Counted from the stretch's first letter, positions 16,676 to 26,907 are shown. The stretch is 64,000 nt of DNA from Tumebacillus algifaecis (GCF_002243515.1 NZ_CP022657.1:3953501-4017500); one strand, 5' to 3'. Notes: generated by a model from the letters alone, not told the origin. Numbers and translations: made by a program.

Positions 16676-16762
16676 TTAGAGGTACTCAACCGGTTTCAGC
16701 ACGTCAAATTCTTCCATGAGCTCTTCCATTTGCTCTGCAGTCAGTTGTTCTTTGTTCATCAT
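16676..16762 (-). CDS. Candidate RiPP precursor peptide, 27-28 residues
   Basis: Two adjacent ATGs (16762-16760, 16759-16757) follow a perfect GGAGGTGATA ribosome site. The second start gives better spacing. The peptide is Glu-rich, with the central part TAEQMEELMEEFDVLK, two Glu-Glu pairs, and the end PVEYL. It has no Cys, Ser or His; its only Asn is near the N-terminus. It lies between the E1-like enzyme gene (stop 29 bases upstream) and a strong terminator, the usual position for a precursor. In pantocin A biosynthesis a ThiF/E1-like enzyme cyclises a Glu-Glu pair in a peptide of similar length, so the Glu-Glu pairs are the likely reaction site. Unlike microcin C-type precursors it does not end in Asn. 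Expression and modification are not shown. Confidence 0.72.
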   Translation of the reverse strand: MMNKEQLTAEQMEELMEEFDVLKPVEYL

Positions 16763-16790
16763 TATCACCTCCTTTCAATGGGATGGAAGG

Positions 16791-17861
16791 TTACTTAGTC
16801 GCACAATTGATACAGGATGGATGTTTGGTCAGCGGTTCTACGCGAAACTCCATGTTCGTATCGAATTTCCAACAAGCGTTCACCGTGACTGGTTTCTCAT
16901 AACCGCTCAGAAAGCGCATCACTTCAAATCCCGCCACACCACTGACGATCGCAGGGAAACTTACGACACTGCCCACCGTGCGTTCAAAGAGGAAGTCGCC
17001 TTGATTGAGGATCGTGTCCATAAGGTTCGGGTACTTGTCCGTGCGGAAGGTGAACTCGCAGAGTGGACAAGCCTGATCCGAATCTGGCACCGCAAGCGGT
17101 CCGACTTGACCCCCGATCGTAAACAGGTATGGCACTTTGGCTTGCGTACATGCTTCGGAGATCCATTTTGTGATCAGAAAGACCGGTTTATCGGCGCATC
17201 CGAGCACAAGGTCCACGCCGTCCAAATGTGGCAGGAGATCCTCCGGCCCCGTCACGAATTGGGGAATGGCTTCCACTTTCGTGTGCGGCGAGAATTCTTT
17301 GGCATACGCAACCGCGCAATCGACCTTCAATTTCCCCGCATCTGCTGGCTTGTACATCGCCGTGCGGTTCAGGTTGGAAACTTCCACATGGTCCCCGTCG
17401 AGCAGTACGATGTGCCCGATGCCCAGACCCAACAATTGTGTGGTCATCCAACTACCCATGCCGCCGACCCCGACCACCAACACTTTCGAGTGACGAATCC
17501 GTCGCATATATTCGTAGCGGTTGGTCTCCTCCGTCTCGTAGCGGGAGAGATAATCCATCATCCGCGTCCAACGCCCAACTTCTTCCGCGGTCAGCTCATG
17601 CTCCACATCCATGTCCTCAAAGAATCCCAGTTCCAGGAGTCGATCAAAATGGGGCTTGAACGTGTCCCAACTCGTCGGGTGCTGTTCTTCTGTCACCTGC
17701 CGAAAATGGTCTTCCGAACCGCCAGCGATCCAGTGCTTCACACAATGATGAAGAGCATCGTTGTTTGGTGTGATCACGACCATTTCATCGTTCAAGCGAA
17801 GGACGAAATGTTGTCCTTTCGAGAGAACATTGACTTGTTCCCGTAGTCGTACCCTTTTCAC
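16791..17861 (-). CDS. E1/ThiF-like adenylating enzyme with N-terminal recognition-type domain (RiPP)
   Basis: The preferred start is GTG at 17861 behind GGAAGGGG; upstream in-frame ATG (17879) and TTG (17894) lack good sites. About the first 95 residues resemble the small winged-helix peptide-recognition domains of RiPP enzymes. The ThiF fold follows, with nucleotide loop GVGGMGSW and the acidic/Asn-Arg motif LLDGDHVEVSNLNR. Two CxxC pairs (CPLC, CINC) complete a structural zinc site at the C-terminus. The length and split fit MccB/PaaA-type enzymes, which activate a peptide carboxylate with ATP. It lies between an MFS exporter and a Glu-rich 28-residue peptide. E1 fold is firm; the exact reaction is inferred. 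Confidence 0.85.
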   Translation of the reverse strand: MKRVRLREQVNVLSKGQHFVLRLNDEMVVITPNNDALHHCVKHWIAGGSEDHFRQVTEEQHPTSWDTFKPHFDRLLELGFFEDMDVEHELTAEEVGRWTRMMDYLSRYETEETNRYEYMRRIRHSKVLVVGVGGMGSWMTTQLLGLGIGHIVLLDGDHVEVSNLNRTAMYKPADAGKLKVDCAVAYAKEFSPHTKVEAIPQFVTGPEDLLPHLDGVDLVLGCADKPVFLITKWISEACTQAKVPYLFTIGGQVGPLAVPDSDQACPLCEFTFRTDKYPNLMDTILNQGDFLFERTVGSVVSFPAIVSGVAGFEVMRFLSGYEKPVTVNACWKFDTNMEFRVEPLTKHPSCINCATK

Positions 17862-17894
17862 ATCGCTACCCCTTCCCATGTAATGTGACTGCAA

Positions 17895-19142
17895 TTAGCG
17901 CGCTTCGCGCACCGCTTTTTGAGAGGTGATGAAAACGCCCGCTGCGACCAGCACGAAGGCCGCCACAATCAACACTTTGCCCACGCCGTAGCTGGCAGCC
18001 AGCCCCCCCATGACCAAGATACAGAAGGGGATCAGTGCCGATGCTACCGATTGGATCGCCGAGAAAACGCGACCTCTAAACTGCGGATCGATGCATTGCT
18101 GCACATACGTATTGACGCTGATCGCCGCAGCACCGGAAGGAATGCCCATCAAGAAGAAGGCGATGACCATGATCCAAGTCGATGTCGTCATCCCGATGAT
18201 GATCAACATCGCACCTTGCAGGAACAGGTTGAGGCAGAAGACCAAGCCTCTTCTGTTGTTCAGACCAAACCGTCGGACGATCGTAATTCCGATGACGCTG
18301 CCGAGTGAGAAAAACCCGATTAAGATCGCAAAGAGCTTCGCATTTTGCCCGTTCGCGGCGAGCAAGATCGGCAACAGATAGTACATCGACAGCATGACGC
18401 CTTCCAAGATCGGCAACACGAGAAACTGTGGGCCCAGCACAGGTTCACGCAGCAGAAAGCGAAGTCCTGCCCACGCATCTTTCCAGATGCTGCTGCGTTC
18501 AGCCCGCTCCTTGGGGGCGATATTCTTCACGCTCTTCAGTTGCTTGATCATCTTTTGCACCATGACGGCCGAGAAAAGGAACGTCACCGCATCGATGGAT
18601 AAGATCCATTCAATACTGATAAAGGGAAGCAACATTCCGGCTAATGCAGGACCGATGACACGGACGACAGTAGCGCTTGACATGTACCAAGCATTCATCC
18701 GCATCAATTGTTCCTTGTCATCTCCGGCAATCTCTGGCATCAGGGTCTGTACGGACGGGTTGAACATCAACCCGGCCAGCCCGATCAGCGCGGTGACCGC
18801 ATAGATCACCCACAGATTTGGCTCCATAAACAGGAGCATCAGTACGAGCGCGCCCGAGATGGCAGCTCGTGACAGATCGGTGATCAACAGCAGTTTCGAG
18901 CGATCGAAGCGATCGACGATAGCCCCTGCGAACAAAGCCGCAAGCGCCATCGGCAATGCCATTGCGATACCCAAACCTGCTTGACTATAAGCACTGCCAA
19001 ACGCCTCGTGGACGAACCAGATCATCCCGACCTGATGCAAGTCATCTCCCAGCCAGGAGACGATCTGCCCGATCAATAAGAACTGGAACACCGTCGAGAG
19101 GGCAAGCATTTTATTAAGAGTTGATACTCGATTAACCTTAAT
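17895..19142 (-). CDS. MFS transporter, probable exporter/immunity of the RiPP locus
   Basis: Twelve TM helices and the MFS loop motif (GAIVDRFDRSKLL near residue 70) are clear. The central cytoplasmic loop is basic. The first ATG (19109) has no ribosome site. The frame is open further up, and an ATT codon at 19142-19140 lies 10 bases after GGAGG, adding 11 residues (IKVNRVSTLNK) that look like a normal cytoplasmic MFS N-terminus. ATT starts are rare, so either is possible. The stop lies 33 bases before the E1-like gene start. Pantocin-type loci also pair the E1 enzyme with an MFS protein that gives resistance or export. Confidence 0.82.
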   Translation of the reverse strand: MKVNRVSTLNKMLALSTVFQFLLIGQIVSWLGDDLHQVGMIWFVHEAFGSAYSQAGLGIAMALPMALAALFAGAIVDRFDRSKLLLITDLSRAAISGALVLMLLFMEPNLWVIYAVTALIGLAGLMFNPSVQTLMPEIAGDDKEQLMRMNAWYMSSATVVRVIGPALAGMLLPFISIEWILSIDAVTFLFSAVMVQKMIKQLKSVKNIAPKERAERSSIWKDAWAGLRFLLREPVLGPQFLVLPILEGVMLSMYYLLPILLAANGQNAKLFAILIGFFSLGSVIGITIVRRFGLNNRRGLVFCLNLFLQGAMLIIIGMTTSTWIMVIAFFLMGIPSGAAAISVNTYVQQCIDPQFRGRVFSAIQSVASALIPFCILVMGGLAASYGVGKVLIVAAFVLVAAGVFITSQKAVREAR

Positions 19143-19194
19143 GGCAGTATCACCTCCGGGAATTACAGGTTAATATATTGTATTTTCTGACTTA

Positions 19195-19230
19195 ATTATA
19201 GCACTGTCGTTTTGTTTTTGTATAGATTAA
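19195..19230 (-). promoter_or_regulatory. Probable promoter of the RiPP operon
   Basis: A consensus TATAAT lies on the minus strand at 19200-19195, about 55 bases before the ATT/GGAGG start region. The -35 is weak (TATACA at 18-base spacing). From here to about 19490 the sequence is AT-rich with no supported gene. Confidence 0.5.
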
Positions 19231-19489
19231 TCAACAAAATTACAAAAATATTTTTTGATTATTTGGGTTTTGTTGTTCTAATATATTGATCCTTCCAATT
19301 AGGAAATATATAAATGCTCATTTGTTCTCTTGTTTTCTCTGTTTTTCTCATTTTTCTAGCTCCACCCAAAAAGCTCCTGACGATTTCGCTCGAGTTTCGT
19401 TTGGAAGACGTTACTGTTTTGTCCAGAGTTTAACTGGGGTATATTTCCAATACGATGTCTGCTCGATTTTTCTCATCCATGATTTTTAC

Positions 19490-19535
19490 TTTATCAAATA
19501 AAAAACCCTTGAGCTTTATAAAAAGCTCAAGGGTT
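19490..19535 (-). terminator. Terminator of the yknWXYZ-type operon
   Basis: AACCCTTGAGCTTT (19504-19517) and AAAGCTCAAGGGTT (19522-19535) form a perfect 14-bp stem, followed on the minus strand by TTTTTTATTTG. It ends 15 bases after the permease stop. Confidence 0.95.
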
Positions 19536-19549
19536 GGTGTTGTCGTCGA

Positions 19550-20737
19550 TCACTCATACCGCAACGATTCAATCGGTTGCATCCGTGCTGCTTTATTTGC
19601 TGGGTACAGACCAAAGAAGATTCCGACTGCGGCGGAGAATGCAAACGCCAGCAAAATCGTCCCCCACGAGACGAGGAACGGCCATCCGGTCGCGAGGGAG
19701 AAGATCCCTGCTGCGAACAGGCCGAGCAAGGTGCCGATCAGTCCGCCGAAGAAGCAGAGGATCACCGCTTCCACCAAAAACTGGCGCATGATCATCCCTG
19801 GCGTGGCACCGATCGCTTTGCGAATACCGATCTCACGGGTGCGCTCAGTCACGGAGACGAGCATGATGTTCATCACACCGATCCCGCCGACCAGAAGCGA
19901 GATGCCCGCAATCGATCCGATGATCGTCTGCATGACATTAAAAGCTGACTTGACCGCCTCTTGCGTCTCTTCACCCGTTTGCGCGATGTAGTTGGCAACC
20001 GCTGTGTTGTGACGCTTGGCGAGCAGTTTTTTCACCGCTTTGACCTGTTCGCGCACCAGCGTTTCGTCCTTTTCCACCGCTTTAGCCTGAATGTATTGGA
20101 CATCCCGCACATCGCCCGCTCCCGGCAAGGCGCCGATCGGCAGGAAAGCATTGTACACTTTCCCACCCAGACCTGAGAGCAGTGATTCTTCCGGTTTGTA
20201 CACACCGACGATGCGGTAGATGCTGCTGTTCAAGGTCACTTTCTTGTTCATCGCGGCGGCGGCCGAACCGAATACCTCTTCCGCATACTTCGCTTCAACG
20301 ACCAGCGACTTCTGGCGCGAACGCTCCTCGCCTGAGCTGAAAAAGCGGCCCGCCACCATCTTCAAATTGTTGATTTTCGGATAGTCGGCATGCGTGCCGT
20401 TGAGCATGAAGTTGACCGTATCTTTGCCCTTTTTCGACTCGGCGGGAAGGGTCAGCAGCCCGACCACCGCGTCGATGCCCTTGAGACGCTTGATCTGCTC
20501 GACATCATCGACCGTCAAGCCGCCCGTCTCCCCTTGGCTTTGCGGGATGACGAGGAACGAACCTTCCGCCACTTGCCCGAGTTCACTGACCAGCGACGAT
20601 TTGCCCGCCTGACCGATCGACACGACGGCGATGACCGCCGCCACCCCGACCACGATCCCGATGATCGTGAGGAACGAGCGCATTTTGTTGACCCGCACAT
20701 TTTCCAGTGCCAACAGGATGCTCTCCCATAGATTCAT
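19550..20737 (-). CDS. yknZ: ABC transporter permease, MacB/YknZ-type
   Basis: The 395-residue protein has the MacB topology: TM1 at about 20-45, a large extracytoplasmic domain (about 50-270), then three TM helices (near 280, 330, 365) with the FtsX-type coupling motif [20 protein letters not shown]. The ATG overlaps the end of the ATPase gene by four bases, so translation is coupled. In B. subtilis YknWXYZ protects against the SdpC toxin. Order and content here match yknW-X-Y-Z. The terminator follows directly. Confidence 0.88.
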   Translation of the reverse strand: MNLWESILLALENVRVNKMRSFLTIIGIVVGVAAVIAVVSIGQAGKSSLVSELGQVAEGSFLVIPQSQGETGGLTVDDVEQIKRLKGIDAVVGLLTLPAESKKGKDTVNFMLNGTHADYPKINNLKMVAGRFFSSGEERSRQKSLVVEAKYAEEVFGSAAAAMNKKVTLNSSIYRIVGVYKPEESLLSGLGGKVYNAFLPIGALPGAGDVRDVQYIQAKAVEKDETLVREQVKAVKKLLAKRHNTAVANYIAQTGEETQEAVKSAFNVMQTIIGSIAGISLLVGGIGVMNIMLVSVTERTREIGIRKAIGATPGMIMRQFLVEAVILCFFGGLIGTLLGLFAAGIFSLATGWPFLVSWGTILLAFAFSAAVGIFFGLYPANKAARMQPIESLRYE

Positions 20738-21438
20738 GCTCGCACCTCCTCAACGGCGCACTGCTCGTTGCGCACATCTTCGCGGATCACTCCGTCGCCA
20801 AAACGCAGGACGCGCTTGGCATGTTCGGCGATGTCCGCTTCATGCGTGACAAGAATCACTGTCGCCCCTTCGTCATTGATCTGACGGAACAGGTGCATGA
20901 TGTCGAGCGAGGACTTGGAGTCGAGGTTCCCCGTCGGCTCGTCGGCCAGCAGGATCGGCGGATTCATCGCCAGCGAGCGGGCGATCGCGACGCGCTGTTT
21001 TTGCCCGCCGGACAGCTCGTTGGGACGATGGTCGAGGCGGTCGGCCAAGCCGACTTTGGACAAAAGTTCCTTTGCCCGCTCGGTGCGTTCCGCTTTCGGC
21101 ACACCGCCATAGAGCATCGGCAGCTCGACATTTTTCAAAATGGTCTGACGGGGCAACAGGTTGAAGCTTTGGAAGACGAACCCGATCTTTTGGTTGCGCA
21201 CAATCGCCAGTTCATCTTCGGTCAAGCTCTGCACTTCTTCCCCATCCAACACATAGCGGCCCGAGCTTGGGATGTCGAGACAGCCGAGCAGGTTCATCAA
21301 AGTAGATTTGCCGGAGCCGGACGGACCCATGATCGCGACAAATTCCCCCTTGTCGATGAACAGGTCGGTCGGATGGAGCGCCTGCACTTCCAGTCCGCCT
21401 TGGTCGTAGGTTTTGGAAATGCCGTTCAGGGTGATCAT
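20734..21438 (-). CDS. yknY: ABC transporter ATPase, MacB/YknY-type
   Basis: Typical 234-residue ATPase with Walker [10 protein letters not shown], signature LSGGQKQR, Walker [10 protein letters not shown] and the switch His in LVTHEAD. It belongs to the LolD/MacB branch ([18 protein letters not shown]). It overlaps both neighbours by four bases. It powers the permease encoded next and is not itself membrane-bound. Confidence 0.92.
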   Translation of the reverse strand: MITLNGISKTYDQGGLEVQALHPTDLFIDKGEFVAIMGPSGSGKSTLMNLLGCLDIPSSGRYVLDGEEVQSLTEDELAIVRNQKIGFVFQSFNLLPRQTILKNVELPMLYGGVPKAERTERAKELLSKVGLADRLDHRPNELSGGQKQRVAIARSLAMNPPILLADEPTGNLDSKSSLDIMHLFRQINDEGATVILVTHEADIAEHAKRVLRFGDGVIREDVRNEQCAVEEVRA

Positions 21439-22484
21439 TGCACCTTCACCTTTTTACCTGCGCGCAGACCTTCCGGCACGGAGGCGATGATCTCCTCGCC
21501 CGCCGTCAGCCCTTCGAGGATCTCGACATGCGTGTCATCCTCTTTGCCCGTCTTGACTTCGACGGCGACCGATTTGCCATTTTCGATGCGGAAGACGAGC
21601 GCCTTCTCCCCTTCGCGCTTGATCGCTTCTGGCGGCACCAACGGGTGCTTTTGCGTTTCGGTCAGCGTGACCTCCACCGTCGCGTTGTAGCCAGGGCGCA
21701 GTTCGGGTGCTGAGTTGTCCAAGGTGACGAGCATCTCCACCGATGGGTCTTTGGCTGCCGGGTTGGACAGGCTGGCCGTCGGCGCGAGGTAGCTGACGAT
21801 GCCGCTGTAGGTGTTGTCGGCAAACGCATCGCCGCTCACCGTGACGGTCAGGTCCTGTTTCACCTTGCCCGCATCGAGCTCCCCGATCTGCGCGCGCACT
21901 TGCAGCGCATCGAGGTTGGCGGTGACGAGCGCCGGAGCGCCTTCCATCACGATCTGTCCGGCTTTGATGTCCAAGTGGGTGACCACGCCGTCTTTCGCCG
22001 CAGTGACTGTGGCCGAGGCGATTTTTTTCTGCACCGCCTGCACTGCCAGATCTGCATTTTCAATCTTCATATCATACAGGGTAAAGTCGATCTCCTGTTT
22101 TGGCACCAGCGGGTTGGCGTTCGCCGCATCCTGTTGTTTGCGGGCCGCCTCCCGCTCCGCCTGAGCGATCTTCAGGTTGTTTTGCTCCATGCGGAGTTGC
22201 TGTTGCAAGTCCTCGACGCGCAAGGTGTAGAGGGTCTGCCCTTTTTTCACCGCATCTCCCGCTCGGACCTCCACTTTGTCCACGACGCCACTTGCCGGAG
22301 CAAAGTAGTTCTGCACATCGGCCGACTCCAACTGCCCGCTGGCGAAAACAGTTTCGGAGATCGCACCTTCTTCCGCTTGCGTAACGCTCACATCGATCGT
22401 TTTGTTCAAGCTATAGATGTTCATCCCGGCGACACCCGCTACCGACAAAGCGAGCACCGCGCCCCAGATCACTTTTTTATTCAT
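21435..22484 (-). CDS. yknX: Efflux adaptor (HlyD/MFP family), YknX-type
   Basis: The protein has an N-terminal TM anchor (residues 5-22), a split lipoyl domain ([20 protein letters not shown] and the matching half [18 protein letters not shown]) around a coiled-coil hairpin (residues about 100-160), then beta-barrel and membrane-proximal domains. It couples the ABC pump to extracellular release. The ATG is two bases after the stop of the Yip1 gene, and the 3' end overlaps the ATPase gene. Confidence 0.88.
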   Translation of the reverse strand: MNKKVIWGAVLALSVAGVAGMNIYSLNKTIDVSVTQAEEGAISETVFASGQLESADVQNYFAPASGVVDKVEVRAGDAVKKGQTLYTLRVEDLQQQLRMEQNNLKIAQAEREAARKQQDAANANPLVPKQEIDFTLYDMKIENADLAVQAVQKKIASATVTAAKDGVVTHLDIKAGQIVMEGAPALVTANLDALQVRAQIGELDAGKVKQDLTVTVSGDAFADNTYSGIVSYLAPTASLSNPAAKDPSVEMLVTLDNSAPELRPGYNATVEVTLTETQKHPLVPPEAIKREGEKALVFRIENGKSVAVEVKTGKEDDTHVEILEGLTAGEEIIASVPEGLRAGKKVKVQ

Positions 22485-22486
22485 AC

Positions 22487-23152
22487 TTATGCTGCCTTCG
22501 ATCCGATCAGCGTCAGGAAGGTAACGATCGTCCAGCCGATGACGATCCAGAGCGCAACCGAACCACGGCTTTTGCGCGTCATGACCGCGGTGCCGATGAT
22601 CATCAACGCCAAGCTCCAGAGGCTGAACGGGTTGATGATTTGGGCGATCACGAACGCCATCGACGATTTATCAGAGACGAACGCACCTGCGCTCAACGAC
22701 ACATCGTACAACGAGGTAGCGCCAGTTGCATAGGCGATGATCCCCGTCAAAACAATACCGATGACCGACGGAATGTAGGAGTAGAGCGCCACTTTCGACA
22801 GTTGCATGTAGGTAGCTTCCCCGCGAACGAACAAGTTGACGAGCAAGAGGAGCAAACCGCCCAAGAACATCGTAACGATGACGCCTAGCGTTCCGCTGAA
22901 ATAGGTGATGAACTTGCCACTTGCGAGCGCCACATCTTTGATTTCATCCGGAATCGGCTGGCCTTGCTCAGCCTGCTTGTTAAATTCCTGTTCGATCGTG
23001 CCCATGATCGCATCGTTTTGCAGCCACAGCGCGAACACCGACAGCACCATCAGCAAAATCAGGGTGAGCACCCAGCCACCTTTGCCACGCAAGCGCTCAA
23101 ACGCTGCTGTAGGTTGCGTCAATACCCCAAAAAAGTTCCCCATGTTGTACAC
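22487..23152 (-). CDS. yknW: Yip1-domain membrane protein, YknW-type
   Basis: A 221-residue protein with five predicted TM helices starting at residues 27-45 and an N-terminal motif (FFGVLTQPTAAFERLRGKGG) common to Yip1-family proteins beside ABC exporters. In B. subtilis YknW is required for full function of YknXYZ. It is first in the four-gene operon, preceded by an inverted repeat (TTTACCAG/CTGGTAAA, around 23197-23219) and a sigma-W-like promoter. Confidence 0.82.
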   Translation of the reverse strand: MYNMGNFFGVLTQPTAAFERLRGKGGWVLTLILLMVLSVFALWLQNDAIMGTIEQEFNKQAEQGQPIPDEIKDVALASGKFITYFSGTLGVIVTMFLGGLLLLLVNLFVRGEATYMQLSKVALYSYIPSVIGIVLTGIIAYATGATSLYDVSLSAGAFVSDKSSMAFVIAQIINPFSLWSLALMIIGTAVMTRKSRGSVALWIVIGWTIVTFLTLIGSKAA

Positions 23153-23196
23153 CCTTTCCTACTGGTATTTGATAGATTAGAACTACTTCCTTGCTA

Positions 23197-23279
23197 GTTT
23201 ACCAGATTCTAACTGGTAAATCTGTGAGGATTTTTCAGAATTACTTATGGTAGTACGAATCAAGTGATGAAAAGGTTCA
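23197..23279 (-). promoter_or_regulatory. Sigma-W-like promoter and palindrome upstream of yknW
   Basis: TGAACC (23279-23274) is followed after exactly 16 bases by CGTA (23257-23254), five of six plus four of four matches to the B. subtilis sigma-W consensus. An 8-bp perfect inverted repeat (TTTACCAG-7-CTGGTAAA) lies further down in the untranslated leader and could bind a regulator. B. subtilis yknWXYZ is a known sigma-W operon. Confidence 0.6.
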
Positions 23280-23289
23280 CATTTTGGCG

Positions 23290-23333
23290 AAAAAAAAAAG
23301 AAAACCCGGGAAGTTGTTACACTTCACGGGTTT
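23290..23333 (-). terminator. Terminator of the arginine operon
   Basis: AAACCCGGGAAGT (23302-23314) pairs with ACTTCACGGGTTT (23321-23333). The argH stop codon (23317) lies in the loop and the minus strand ends TTTTCTTTTTTTTT. Confidence 0.92.
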
Positions 23334-24705
23334 GTGTGGCCAGCCACTCTTGTTGCAAGTGCAGTTGATGCTCGACACTCTTCGTGCCGGTGCCGCCCAG
23401 CGAGTTGCGCGCTTCCACGACGTTGACCACATCGATCGCTTGGTAGAGATCTTCTGCAAACAGCGTGGAGAAGCTTTGATATTCGGCAAATGTGAGCTCG
23501 GGGAGGTACTTCCCTTCCGCGATGCAAAACAGCACGATCTTGCCGATCACCTCATGCGCCTGTCGGAACGGAAGCCCTTTGCGGACCAGATAGTCGGCGA
23601 GGTCGGTGGCGACGGAGAAGTCTTGCTTGACCGCCTTCTCCGTATTTTCGCGGCGCACTTCCATCGTTTCGATCATGCCTGCAAAGAGGATCAACGAGGT
23701 CTTGAGCGTGTCCACGGTGTCGAACATCCCTTCTTTGTCCTCTTGCAGGTCTTTGTTATAGGCGAGGGGCAAGCCCTTCAGCACGGTCAGCAAGGAAAAC
23801 AAATGCCCGTAGACGCGGCCCGTCTTGCCGCGAATCAGTTCGGCGACGTCCGGGTTCTTTTTCTGCGGCATGATCGAGGAACCGGTGCAGTACGCATCAT
23901 CCAGTTCGACAAAGCCGAACTCGGTCGAGGACCACAAGACTAGCTCTTCACAAAAACGGGACAGGTGCATCATCACGATCGAGGCGGCCGACAAAAATTC
24001 CAAGATGAAGTCGCGGTCGCTGACAGCGTCCATCGAGTTCTCATAGATCCGGCCAAAACCAAGTTCGGCTGCGACCATTTCCCGATCGATCGGGAAGGTC
24101 GTCCCGGCCAATGCCCCCGCCCCGAGCGGCATGGTGTCGATCCGCTTCAGCGCATCTTGCAGACGCTCCACATCGCGGCGGAACATGCCCACATAGGCGA
24201 GAAAATGCTGAGCCAGCAACACCGGTTGCGCCCGTTGCAGATGGGTGTAGCCAGGGATGATCACATCGAGATTTTGCTCCGCTTTTTCGACGAGCACGGC
24301 GATCAGTTCGGTGAGCAGTCCAGCCAGCACGCCCGCCTCTTCTTTCAAATAGAGGTGCATGTCGAGCGCCACTTGGTCGTTGCGGGAGCGGCCCGTGTGC
24401 AATTTTCCGCCGACGGGGCCAATCTCTTCGATCAGGTGTTTTTCGAGGTTCATGTGCACATCCTCATCCTTGATCGAAAAAGCCAGTTCGCCGATCGCCC
24501 ATTTTTCTTGGAGTTTCAACAGCCCTGCGCGGATGGTGTCCGCATCGGCCTGCGGAATGATTCCGCAGGCACCGAGCATTTTGACATGCGCGAGGGAGCC
24601 TTTGATGTCCTGTGCGGCGAGGCGCTGGTCGAACGAAATCGATGCGGTGAATTCTTCGACAAGTTCATTGGTCGGTTTGGTGAAGCGTCCGCCCCATAGT
24701 TTCAT
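23317..24705 (-). CDS. argH: Argininosuccinate lyase
   Basis: Splits argininosuccinate into arginine and fumarate, the last step of arginine synthesis. The 462-residue protein starts [10 protein letters not shown] and carries the fumarase/aspartase signature [12 protein letters not shown] near residue 275, plus HTGRSRNDQ near residue 103. Length is normal. It is last in carA-carB-argF-argG-argH, 12 bases after argG, and its stop lies within the terminator hairpin. Confidence 0.97.
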   Translation of the reverse strand: MKLWGGRFTKPTNELVEEFTASISFDQRLAAQDIKGSLAHVKMLGACGIIPQADADTIRAGLLKLQEKWAIGELAFSIKDEDVHMNLEKHLIEEIGPVGGKLHTGRSRNDQVALDMHLYLKEEAGVLAGLLTELIAVLVEKAEQNLDVIIPGYTHLQRAQPVLLAQHFLAYVGMFRRDVERLQDALKRIDTMPLGAGALAGTTFPIDREMVAAELGFGRIYENSMDAVSDRDFILEFLSAASIVMMHLSRFCEELVLWSSTEFGFVELDDAYCTGSSIMPQKKNPDVAELIRGKTGRVYGHLFSLLTVLKGLPLAYNKDLQEDKEGMFDTVDTLKTSLILFAGMIETMEVRRENTEKAVKQDFSVATDLADYLVRKGLPFRQAHEVIGKIVLFCIAEGKYLPELTFAEYQSFSTLFAEDLYQAIDVVNVVEARNSLGGTGTKSVEHQLHLQQEWLATQTREV

Positions 24706-24717
24706 GTTCGTGCCCCC

Positions 24718-25911
24718 CTACTTGCTTTGATTGACTTTGGAGTAAACTTTGGTCGGCAAGCCCCAGAGCTTGATGAAGCCTTTTGCCGCATTGTGGTCGA
24801 ACGCATCGTCTGGCGAGTAGGTCGCAAGGTCGAGGTCGTAGAGCGACTGCTCAGACTTTCTGCCCACCGGTTGATAGGTGCCTTTGTGCAGTTTGACGCG
24901 CACAGTTCCGGTGACGGTCGCTTGCGTTTCTTCGATGAACGCGTCGAGCGCCTTTTTCAGCGGCGAGAACCAGAGGCCGTTATACACGAGTTCGGTGTAT
25001 TTCAGTTCGAGCTGCGGTTTGAAGTGTGCCACTTCGCGCGGCAGGGTGATCGTCTCCAACTCGCGGTGTGCGGCGATCAGGATCAGCGCGCCCGGTGCTT
25101 CGTACACTTCGCGGGACTTGATGCCGATCAAGCGGTTTTCGACATGGTCGATACGGCCGACGCCGTGTGCGCCGCCCAGTTTGTTCAACTGCTCGATCAG
25201 TTCTACCAGTCCGAGCGCTTGGCCGTTCAGCGAGACGGGAACCCCTTTTTCAAAACCGATCTCCACATATTCTGGCGTGTTCGGCGCATCCTGAGCGTTT
25301 ACTGTCCACTCGAATGCCGCTTCCGGCGCTTCGGCCCACGGATCTTCGAGCACGCCGCATTCACAGGAACGGCCCCACAGGTTGGCATCGACGGAGAACG
25401 GGTTTTCTTTGGTAATCGGGATCGGAATGTTGTGCTGTTTGGCATATTCGATCTCTTCGTCGCGCGACCAGCCCCATTCGCGCACCGGAGCTACGATTTC
25501 CAAGTTCGGGTTGAGCGCGGTGACAGAGACGTCGAAGCGCACTTGGTCGTTGCCTTTGCCTGTGCAGCCGTGAGCGACTGCTACTGCGCCTTCTTGCTCC
25601 GCATATTCGACCATCAGCTGCGAGATCAGCGGACGGGACAGCGCCGCGGAAAGCGGGTATTTATGTTCGTACAGCGCGTTCGCTTTCAAAGACGGCAGAA
25701 TGAATTCTTTGGCAAACAGCTCGCGAGCGTCGATCATGTAGGACTTGGAAGCGCCGACTTGGAGCGCTTTGTTTTTGACAAATTCGAGGTCTTTGCCTTC
25801 CCCGACATCGGCAGAAACGGCGATGACTTCATAGCCTTGTTCGTTCAACCAGGTGATGGCAACCGAGGTGTCGAGGCCGCCGGAGTACGCGAGGATCAAT
25901 TTTTTCTTCAT
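24718..25911 (-). CDS. argG: Argininosuccinate synthase
   Basis: Joins citrulline and aspartate with ATP. The 397-residue protein has the N-type ATP pyrophosphatase loop YSGGLDTS at the N-terminus and the conserved [12 protein letters not shown] motif near residue 115. Length is as expected. It lies between argF and argH on the same strand. Confidence 0.97.
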   Translation of the reverse strand: MKKKLILAYSGGLDTSVAITWLNEQGYEVIAVSADVGEGKDLEFVKNKALQVGASKSYMIDARELFAKEFILPSLKANALYEHKYPLSAALSRPLISQLMVEYAEQEGAVAVAHGCTGKGNDQVRFDVSVTALNPNLEIVAPVREWGWSRDEEIEYAKQHNIPIPITKENPFSVDANLWGRSCECGVLEDPWAEAPEAAFEWTVNAQDAPNTPEYVEIGFEKGVPVSLNGQALGLVELIEQLNKLGGAHGVGRIDHVENRLIGIKSREVYEAPGALILIAAHRELETITLPREVAHFKPQLELKYTELVYNGLWFSPLKKALDAFIEETQATVTGTVRVKLHKGTYQPVGRKSEQSLYDLDLATYSPDDAFDHNAAKGFIKLWGLPTKVYSKVNQSK

Positions 25912-25944
25912 GAGTGATTTCCCCTTTTTAAGATGATAGGTAGG

Positions 25945-26907
25945 TTAGGCCATCGTGGCCACGATGATCGCTTTTTGTACGTGCAGGCGGTTTTCCGCTT
26001 CGTCGAAGATGACCGAATTCGGGCCGTCGATCACTTCTGCCGTCACCTCTTCGCCGCGATGCGCGGGCAGGCAGTGCATGAACAGGTAGTCCGGCTTGGC
26101 ATGGGCGACCAGTTCTTGGTTGACCTGATAGGCGGCAAAATGCTGTTCGCGCAGCTTTTGCTCCTCTTCCTGACCCATCGAGGCCCAAACGTCGGTGTAG
26201 ATCATGTCGGTGTCGGTCACAGCCGCAACCGGGTCGTGCGTCAAGAGCAGTTCGGTGCCGTGCTCGGCGGCGAGTTTTTGCGCCTGCTCGACGACCTGCG
26301 GGTCGCATTCATAGCCCTGCGGAGTGGCGATTCGCAGATTGATGCCAAATTTCGGCGCTGCGATCAGCCAAGAGTTGGCCATGTTGTTACCGTCTCCGAT
26401 GTAGGTGACGGTCAGGCCCTGCACCTTGCCTTTTTTCTCCCAAAGGGTGAGCACGTCGGCCAGCACTTGGCACGGGTGATGCAGATCGGTCAGACCGTTG
26501 ATCACAGGCACAGTGGCATAGTGAGCGAATTCGATCACGCTTTCATGTCCGAACGTGCGGATCATGACGCCGTCCAGATAGCGGGACAGCACGCGCGCCG
26601 TGTCGGGAAGCGGCTCGCCGCGGCCGATCTGCGTATCGCGGCCGGAGAGGAACATCGCTTGCCCACCCAGTTGGTTCATCGCCACTTCGAACGAGACCCG
26701 AGTGCGGGTGGACGCTTTTTCAAAAATCATGCCGAGCGTTTTTCCAGCCAGCGGGCGGTAGGGTACGCCCGCTTTGTGTTTCTGTTTCAATTCGATCGAC
26801 AGGTCGAGCAGTTGTTGCAGCTCTGCGGCCGAAAAATCGGCAAAATCGAGAAAATCACGCCCCTGCAAATCGTGCACAGGCAAATTAGGAAGCGGAATGG
26901 CTGCCAT
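25945..26907 (-). CDS. argF: Ornithine carbamoyltransferase
   Basis: Transfers carbamoyl phosphate to ornithine to give citrulline. Carbamoyl phosphate motif STRTRVSFE (near residue 67), ornithine-binding [10 protein letters not shown] (near 280) and the HHPCQVLAD motif are present. The 320 residues start with a short proline-containing extension. The ATG lies inside the 3' end of carB (23-base overlap), so production is tied to the carbamoyl phosphate synthase. Confidence 0.96.
   Translation of the reverse strand: MAAIPLPNLPVHDLQGRDFLDFADFSAAELQQLLDLSIELKQKHKAGVPYRPLAGKTLGMIFEKASTRTRVSFEVAMNQLGGQAMFLSGRDTQIGRGEPLPDTARVLSRYLDGVMIRTFGHESVIEFAHYATVPVINGLTDLHHPCQVLADVLTLWEKKGKVQGLTVTYIGDGNNMANSWLIAAPKFGINLRIATPQGYECDPQVVEQAQKLAAEHGTELLLTHDPVAAVTDTDMIYTDVWASMGQEEEQKLREQHFAAYQVNQELVAHAKPDYLFMHCLPAHRGEEVTAEVIDGPNSVIFDEAENRLHVQKAIIVATMA

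Noticed and set aside
16676-17861. Microcin C-type (nucleotide-conjugated) interpretation of the E1 locus
   Set aside because: The peptide does not end in Asn, is longer than MccA and is Glu-rich; the pantocin-type reading fits better, though the enzyme fold is shared.
24727-25917. 396-codon open frame antisense to argG
   Set aside because: It mirrors argG codon bias; no ribosome site or family features. The same applies to the long antisense frames over carB (28982-30154) and the E1-like gene (16716-17846).
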